The translations under genes were made by a program, and so were the position numbers. A stretch of DNA of 18,986 bases from JAYFRC01 sp034926415. GTDB taxonomy: Bacteria > Bacillota > Clostridia > Oscillospirales > Oscillospiraceae. The DNA lies in assembly GCA_034926415.1 (NCBI GenBank), contig JAYFRC010000054.1, positions 1 through 18,986 on the forward strand, written 5' to 3'. Shown here piece after piece: positions 15,372 through 18,986 of this stretch; within the stretch, counting starts at the first letter, position 1, and each line of letters starts with the position of its first letter. The notes under the pieces are model-generated. The model worked only from the letters and a program-made list of their open reading frames with translations, did no database searches and had not been told where the DNA came from.

Positions 15372-16139
15372 TCAGTCCTGAATATTGAAGAATCTTTTTC
15401 CGTTTTCCCACGTTGCGCGCTCAACGTCGGCGGGCCGCATATGCCGCACCTCTGCTATTTTCTTTATGACCTCCGCGATAAGGCTCGAATCGTTGCGCCG
15501 TCCGCGGTACGGCTCTGGCGCGAGATAGGGACAGTCAGTCTCGACAAGTATGCGCTCGAGCGGGACGGCGGCGATGACCTCCAGCGCGCGGCGGGCATTT
15601 TTATATGTTACCGCTCCGCCGAAGCCGAGATACCATCCGCGCTTGACAAGCTCCCTCGCATCCTCGGCCGCGCCGGAATAGCAGTGGAACTCGCCGCGCA
15701 CGTCCGGAAATTCCCGCACTACGCTCATGCTGTCTGCGTGCGCCTCCCGATCATGTATGACGACCGGGAGAGAAAGCGAACGCGCAAGCTCCATCTGGCG
15801 GCGAAGCCCGTTTATCTGCGCTTCCCGCGGCGCGTTGTCCTTCCAGTAGTAGTCGAGCCCTATCTCGCCGATGCACTTCACCTTTTCGTCCGCCGCGAGA
15901 AGCCGCAGCGCATCGAGCTTTTCGTCGTCAAGCTCCGCAATGTCCGACGGGTGCACTCCGACTCCGGCGTAGACGAGAGGGTATCTGCGGGCTATCTCCA
16001 CGGCTGCGCGCGATTCTTTGAGGTTATCGCCGAGAGTCATTATGAGTCCCACGTTTTTTCCGCGCATCGAGGACAGCAGGGCGTCTCTGTCGGAATCGAA
16101 ACGGCCGTCTGTGTAATGCGCGTGCGTGTCGAAAATCAT
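15372..16139 (-). CDS. TatD-family metal-dependent deoxyribonuclease
   Basis: This is a 255-residue TatD-family hydrolase with the amidohydrolase-type barrel. Expected metal ligands are all seen: H6 and H8 (DTHAH), E92 (GEIGLDYYW), H129 (VIHDRE), H152 (FHCYSG) and D202 (VETDCPYLAPEPYRG). Family members act as Mg2+-dependent 3'-5' exonucleases or D-aminoacyl-tRNA-related hydrolases; many are annotated simply as TatD. The ATG follows GGAGG by 5 nt. It is first in an operon with the radical SAM protein, lspA and rluD-GNAT, and may cooperate with the radical SAM protein. Confidence 0.93.
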   Translation of the reverse strand: MIFDTHAHYTDGRFDSDRDALLSSMRGKNVGLIMTLGDNLKESRAAVEIARRYPLVYAGVGVHPSDIAELDDEKLDALRLLAADEKVKCIGEIGLDYYWKDNAPREAQINGLRRQMELARSLSLPVVIHDREAHADSMSVVREFPDVRGEFHCYSGAAEDARELVKRGWYLGFGGAVTYKNARRALEVIAAVPLERILVETDCPYLAPEPYRGRRNDSSLIAEVIKKIAEVRHMRPADVERATWENGKRFFNIQD

Positions 16140-16175
16140 ATCATCCTCCGAATTGTTATAATAACTTTAGTATAT

Positions 16176-16203
16176 ATCATACTCTTTTCCCGAAAAAAAG
16201 CAA
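16176..16203 (-). promoter_or_regulatory. Likely promoter of the tatD operon
   Basis: On the minus strand TTGCTT (16203-16198) and TATGAT (16181-16176) are 16 nt apart in the AT-rich stretch between the jag terminator and tatD. The -10 matches 5 of 6 and the -35 only 3 of 6 consensus bases. Confidence 0.45.
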
Positions 16204-16232
16204 ACGCGTCCCCGGACCGGGTTCAGGAGACA

Positions 16233-16268
16233 AAATCGTGGGCGCGGAACAATAGTTGCGCGCCCACG
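16233..16268 (-). terminator. Terminator of the rpmH-rnpA-yidD-yidC-jag operon
   Basis: CGTGGGCGCG (16237-16246) pairs with CGCGCCCACG (16259-16268); past a G-G mismatch, three more pairs close an AATA loop. On the minus strand the stem is followed by ATTTTG. It lies 12 nt after the jag stop. Confidence 0.8.
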
Positions 16269-16280
16269 CATATTCGCTTT

Positions 16281-17057
16281 TTACCGGTCGCGCAGATACT
16301 TGATAACCACGCGGCGGTTGGGTTCCGTGCCGGTCGACTGTGTCGTGACGCGGCCGTCGTCCTGAAGCGCGGCGTGTATCACGTGGCGCTCGTATGCATT
16401 CATCGGCTCGAGCGTCATGTCGCGGCGGTACTTGACGGCTTTGCCGGCGATTTTTTCCGCCAGGTGCTTGAGGCTTTCCTCGCGCTTGGCGCGGTAGTTC
16501 TCGGCGTCCACATGTATGCGCACACGCTTATCCGAGCCGTGATTCACGGCGTAATTGGTCAGCTGCTGAATGGCGTCCAGCGTCTCTCCGCGGCGGCCGA
16601 TCAGGTTGCCGAGGTGCTCGCCCTCGAGCACCACACGGTAGCGGCCCTCTTCGTCGGGAGGATAAACGCGCGCGACGGCTCCGCTTTCGAGCTGCGCCAT
16701 AAGTCCGGAGAGAAATTCCCTTATCCTGACAGACTTCTCGTCGTCGGCTTCCTTTTCGGAGGACGCCGGAGCGGCTGTTGCGGGAGTTGCGGAAAACTCG
16801 TCTTCCTTTTTAACGTTAACGCGCGCTTCAGACACGGGCGCGGCCGCGGAAAACGCAGCGGGAGCGGAGGGTTCCGCTTCTTCCTCGCTTCCGTAAGTCA
16901 CGCGGACTTTTGCGGGAGTGCTTCCGAGGCCGAGAAAACCCGACTTGGCGCGCTCCATAATTTCAACGGACACCTCGTCGCGGTCGAGGCCGAGCTGGCT
17001 CAGTGCCTTTGCTACGGCTTCTTCCTCGGTCTTGCCCGTTACTTCGATATAACTCAT
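16281..17057 (-). CDS. khpB: Jag/KhpB (EloR) RNA-binding protein
   Basis: This is a 258-residue protein with the Jag architecture: a Jag_N domain (1-56, including KSGFLGLGSTPAKVRV), a disordered Ala/Glu-rich linker (57-108), a KH domain (about 109-185) with the RNA-binding loop IGRRGE (153-158), and a C-terminal R3H domain (about 190-258; RDMTLEPMNAYERHVIH). KhpB pairs with KhpA as a global RNA chaperone; in streptococci, as EloR, it regulates cell elongation. The ATG is preceded by AAGGAG at 8 nt and lies 15 nt after yidC, its normal partner. The usual downstream mnmE is absent; a terminator follows. Confidence 0.94.
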   Translation of the reverse strand: MSYIEVTGKTEEEAVAKALSQLGLDRDEVSVEIMERAKSGFLGLGSTPAKVRVTYGSEEEAEPSAPAAFSAAAPVSEARVNVKKEDEFSATPATAAPASSEKEADDEKSVRIREFLSGLMAQLESGAVARVYPPDEEGRYRVVLEGEHLGNLIGRRGETLDAIQQLTNYAVNHGSDKRVRIHVDAENYRAKREESLKHLAEKIAGKAVKYRRDMTLEPMNAYERHVIHAALQDDGRVTTQSTGTEPNRRVVIKYLRDR

Positions 17058-17072
17058 GTGACAAGCTCCTTA

Positions 17073-18236
17073 TCAGTTGTCCTTATTAATATTTTCATTA
17101 TTTTCGCCGTTGTTCTGATCTCCGGCATCGTCGTCAATATCTTCGTAATGGCTCATGCTGAAGCCTCGGCCACGCGCGTATGGTCTTCCCCCGACGCGTC
17201 CGGCCTCCGTCGTGCTCTCCCGGTACTCCTTTTTGACCCCGGACGCACTCAGGCGCTTCTGCTTGTCCTTGCTTGTATTCTTGTTCTTGACGGTCTCCTG
17301 AGGCTGGTTTTTCGCTGCCTCGATACGGCGTAGACGGTCGGCTCTAAGCCTTTCCTCGCGGGCTTTGTCCTCGGCGTCGAGACGTTTGCCGTAGAATTTC
17401 TGCAGCGCCCATTCCTGAATAAGGGAGAACAGGGACTGGGCTATCCAGTAAATGCCGAGGGAGGCGGGAAGAATGAAGCCCATATAAACAGACATAACGG
17501 GCATCATGTACATCATCATCTTCATGTTGGCGTTGCCGTCGCCCATATCGGGCTGAACGCGGTTCGTCAGAAGCATGAGAAGCAGGTTGAGCACGCCCGA
17601 AATAATAGGTATCAGGATAAGCCCGAGCGTCATCCAGGAGATGTTGCCGGACGTGAAACTGCTGAACGAATGCCATGGAATAGCGGCGAGGTCGAGCCCG
17701 AGGAACGAGAAGTCGAGCTTGAATACCTGAGGCACGGCCTGGCTAATCGCATCGAAATGCTCGTAAACGACCTTGGCCCACTCTATCTCCTGATACGCGC
17801 CCGTTTTGGCTATGTCGGCGCCGAAATTGCCGACCATCTCCTTGACGGCGTTGAGCTGGCTCTCATTGAGCCACATAAAGTTGGTCAGAGGCTTGCGGAT
17901 TATTCCATACAGGGCGAAGAGGATGGGAACGGGGATAAAGCTCCACAGGCATCCGCCCATGGGGCTGACGCCCTGCTCTTTGTACAGCTTCATGACTTCC
18001 TCGCTGTACTTTTGCTGGTCGTTTCCGCAGCGCTTTTTGAGCTCCTTCATCTTGGGATTCATACGCGCCATCTGAAGGGAATTTTTCTTTGCTTTCGCAC
18101 TGGGATAAAGCAAAATCAGCTTTATTATCAGGGCGAAAAGGATGATGGAGAGGCCGTATGAGCCACAGAGCATAAAGAGCCCTTTAAGCACTTTGGAAAA
18201 GGGCCACATTATTATTCCGAAAACAGGATTGCGCAT
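17073..18236 (-). CDS. yidC: YidC/Oxa1-family membrane protein insertase
   Basis: This is a 387-residue insertase that helps proteins enter the cytoplasmic membrane, alone or with Sec. The Oxa1 core is visible: a first helix at about 28-45 (GLSIILFALIIKLILLYP), a cytoplasmic coiled hairpin (46-90), PMGGCLWSFIPVPILFALYGII (92-113), and later helices at about 200-226 and 238-276. The Arg that lines the hydrophilic groove in Bacillus SpoIIIJ appears to be K39 here. There is no lipobox cysteine near the N-terminus. The tail beyond about residue 276 is long: first basic and helical (KAREERLRADRLRRIEA), then Ser/Lys-rich, then acidic and Asn-rich. GGAGG lies 7 nt before the ATG. It sits in the canonical place between yidD and jag. 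Confidence 0.94.
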   Translation of the reverse strand: MRNPVFGIIMWPFSKVLKGLFMLCGSYGLSIILFALIIKLILLYPSAKAKKNSLQMARMNPKMKELKKRCGNDQQKYSEEVMKLYKEQGVSPMGGCLWSFIPVPILFALYGIIRKPLTNFMWLNESQLNAVKEMVGNFGADIAKTGAYQEIEWAKVVYEHFDAISQAVPQVFKLDFSFLGLDLAAIPWHSFSSFTSGNISWMTLGLILIPIISGVLNLLLMLLTNRVQPDMGDGNANMKMMMYMMPVMSVYMGFILPASLGIYWIAQSLFSLIQEWALQKFYGKRLDAEDKAREERLRADRLRRIEAAKNQPQETVKNKNTSKDKQKRLSASGVKKEYRESTTEAGRVGGRPYARGRGFSMSHYEDIDDDAGDQNNGENNENINKDN

Positions 18237-18291
18237 TGCTTTTCCTCCAGTTGTGGGGGCGGATTCCGTTTTTCAGGCTCCGCCGCGTTTC

Positions 18292-18504
18292 TTATGGGAC
18301 GGGATCGTACCCGCCCTTGTGGAGAGGATTGCATCTCAATATTCTGCGCACGGCAAGATAGGTGCCCTTTACGGCGCCGTACTTTTCGAGCGCCTGCAGC
18401 GCGTATTCCGAACACGTCGGAATATAGCGGCAGGTAGGTGTGCTTTTAAGTCCGGACAGATAGCGGCGATAAAACCGAACAAGCAGCATAAGTACCTTTT
18501 TCAT
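18292..18504 (-). CDS. yidD: Membrane protein insertion efficiency factor YidD
   Basis: This is a 70-residue protein with the YidD signature: the amphipathic start MKKVLMLLVRFYRRYLS, the conserved cysteines and SEYALQAL in TCRYIPTCSEYALQALEKYG, and the end CNPLHKGGYDPVP. YidD binds the inner face of the membrane and aids YidC-dependent insertion. Its ATG overlaps the rnpA stop (ATGA), and yidC follows after 55 nt. Confidence 0.95.
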   Translation of the reverse strand: MKKVLMLLVRFYRRYLSGLKSTPTCRYIPTCSEYALQALEKYGAVKGTYLAVRRILRCNPLHKGGYDPVP

Positions 18505-18848
18505 GCCGACTCACCTTTCATGAGGCCGAGCTTCCGCGCCCCGCGCAGAAACTGCCCTTCGAGCACGCGGTAGTCGCTCTGCACAGCACGGGCGCGGGCG
18601 ACGAGCACTATGTCGTATCCCTGTTCCATCTCTCCGCCGTGCAGGCGGTATATCTCGCGCAGGCGGCGCCTGACGCGGTTTCGTACGACGGCATGTCCCA
18701 GCTTTGCGCCTACCGTTATGCCGAGGCGGTTTTTCCCGCCATGATTTTTGCGGCAATACACGACAAGACAGGGCATGACCGCGGACTTTCCCTTGGCGTA
18801 CATCCGTCTGAATTCGTAATTCTTTTTAAGTGTTACGGATTTGTCCAC
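18501..18848 (-). CDS. rnpA: Ribonuclease P protein component
   Basis: This is the 115-residue protein subunit of RNase P, which with the RNA subunit trims 5' leaders from precursor tRNAs. The N-terminal LKKNYEFRRMYAKGKS and the central RNR motif VVRNRVRRRLRE (about 54-65) are diagnostic. The start is GTG with a purine-rich GGAAAAGGAAGAGG just upstream. It lies between rpmH and yidD, as in most bacteria. Confidence 0.95.
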   Translation of the reverse strand: MDKSVTLKKNYEFRRMYAKGKSAVMPCLVVYCRKNHGGKNRLGITVGAKLGHAVVRNRVRRRLREIYRLHGGEMEQGYDIVLVARARAVQSDYRVLEGQFLRGARKLGLMKGESA

Positions 18849-18962
18849 AGCCTCTTCCTTTTCCTAAGCGCACCTCAAGGGACGAACAAGACCCCCGTAT
18901 CCGGGAAACCTCCGTCCGCCCCTGTCAGAATATATTTTAAGACTCAACCTCGTCCCGGGCCA

Positions 18963-18986
18963 TCAGTAAGAGAGACTTGCGCGGCC
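18963..18986 (-). CDS. rpmH: Ribosomal protein L34, C-terminal fragment at the window edge
   Basis: Only the last seven codons and the TGA fall in the window, reading GRASLSY. L34 in Clostridia typically ends in an RRRxKGR-type basic run followed by a short serine-containing tail, and rpmH normally precedes rnpA. The 114 nt up to rnpA hold no other gene that I recognise. Confidence 0.75.
   Translation of the reverse strand, partial: GRASLSY

Noticed and set aside
15361..15411. Seventeen-residue N-terminal extension of the radical SAM protein
   Set aside because: It would overlap the end of tatD; the ATG at 15360 has a ribosome-binding site at a normal distance.
15348..17333. Very long open frame on the plus strand opposite tatD, the jag operon end and yidC
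   Set aside because: It runs antisense to three convincing genes, crosses their terminator and promoter, and has no recognisable domain. It is the expected by-product of GC-rich codon use.

Overview
The window reads as chromosomal DNA from a GC-rich member of the Clostridia (Bacillota), perhaps related to Oscillospirales. This rests on gene content and gene style: an MreC/MreD/PBP2 elongation cluster, a Noc-type ParB, a DnaD plus DnaI-like loader pair, a TatD protein paired with a small radical SAM protein, and the rpmH-rnpA-yidD-yidC-jag series found beside dnaA/oriC in Gram-positive bacteria. The origin is therefore expected just beyond the right edge. The taxonomic placement is inference. 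Nearly everything is housekeeping. I see no tRNA, rRNA, CRISPR array, insertion sequence or phage gene.

Layout, left to right. (1) 17-8698, minus strand, transcribed right to left: zapA, a U32 peptidase-family protein (RNA hydroxylase-like), a 47-residue membrane protein, maf, mreC, mreD, mrdA (PBP2) and a GH13 alpha-amylase-family enzyme. This is mainly a cell-division and cell-elongation block. (2) 8901-10873, plus strand: dnaD-like and dnaC/dnaI-like genes overlapping by 4 nt, a likely helicase-loading pair, divergent from zapA. (3) 10952-11773, minus: a ParB-family protein carrying all four Noc-type specificity residues. It converges on dnaC with a strong hairpin between them. (4) 11977-12696, plus: a HAD hydrolase, which converges on the next operon with a shared 39-nt palindromic terminator. 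(5) 12802-16139, minus: tatD, a TatD-linked radical SAM protein, lspA and an RluD-type pseudouridine synthase fused to a GNAT acetyltransferase. (6) 16281-18986, minus: 3' end of rpmH, rnpA, yidD, yidC and jag (khpB), closed by a terminator.

The genes fall into a few working groups. Ribosome and RNA maturation is covered by L34, RNase P protein, KhpB, RluD and the U32 protein. Membrane and lipoprotein biogenesis is covered by YidC, YidD and LspA. Envelope growth and division is covered by MreC, MreD, PBP2, ZapA, Maf and Noc. Replication initiation is covered by the DnaD and DnaC/DnaI-like pair.

The least ordinary items are the RluD-GNAT fusion, the TatD/radical SAM couplet, the small membrane protein before maf, and Noc sitting away from its usual rsmG/soj/spo0J neighbours. 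No gene-free stretch exceeds about 205 nt. The longest (11774-11976, 8699-8900, 5358-5492, 16140-16236, 18849-18962) hold promoters, small inverted repeats or nothing recognisable, as noted in the entries.
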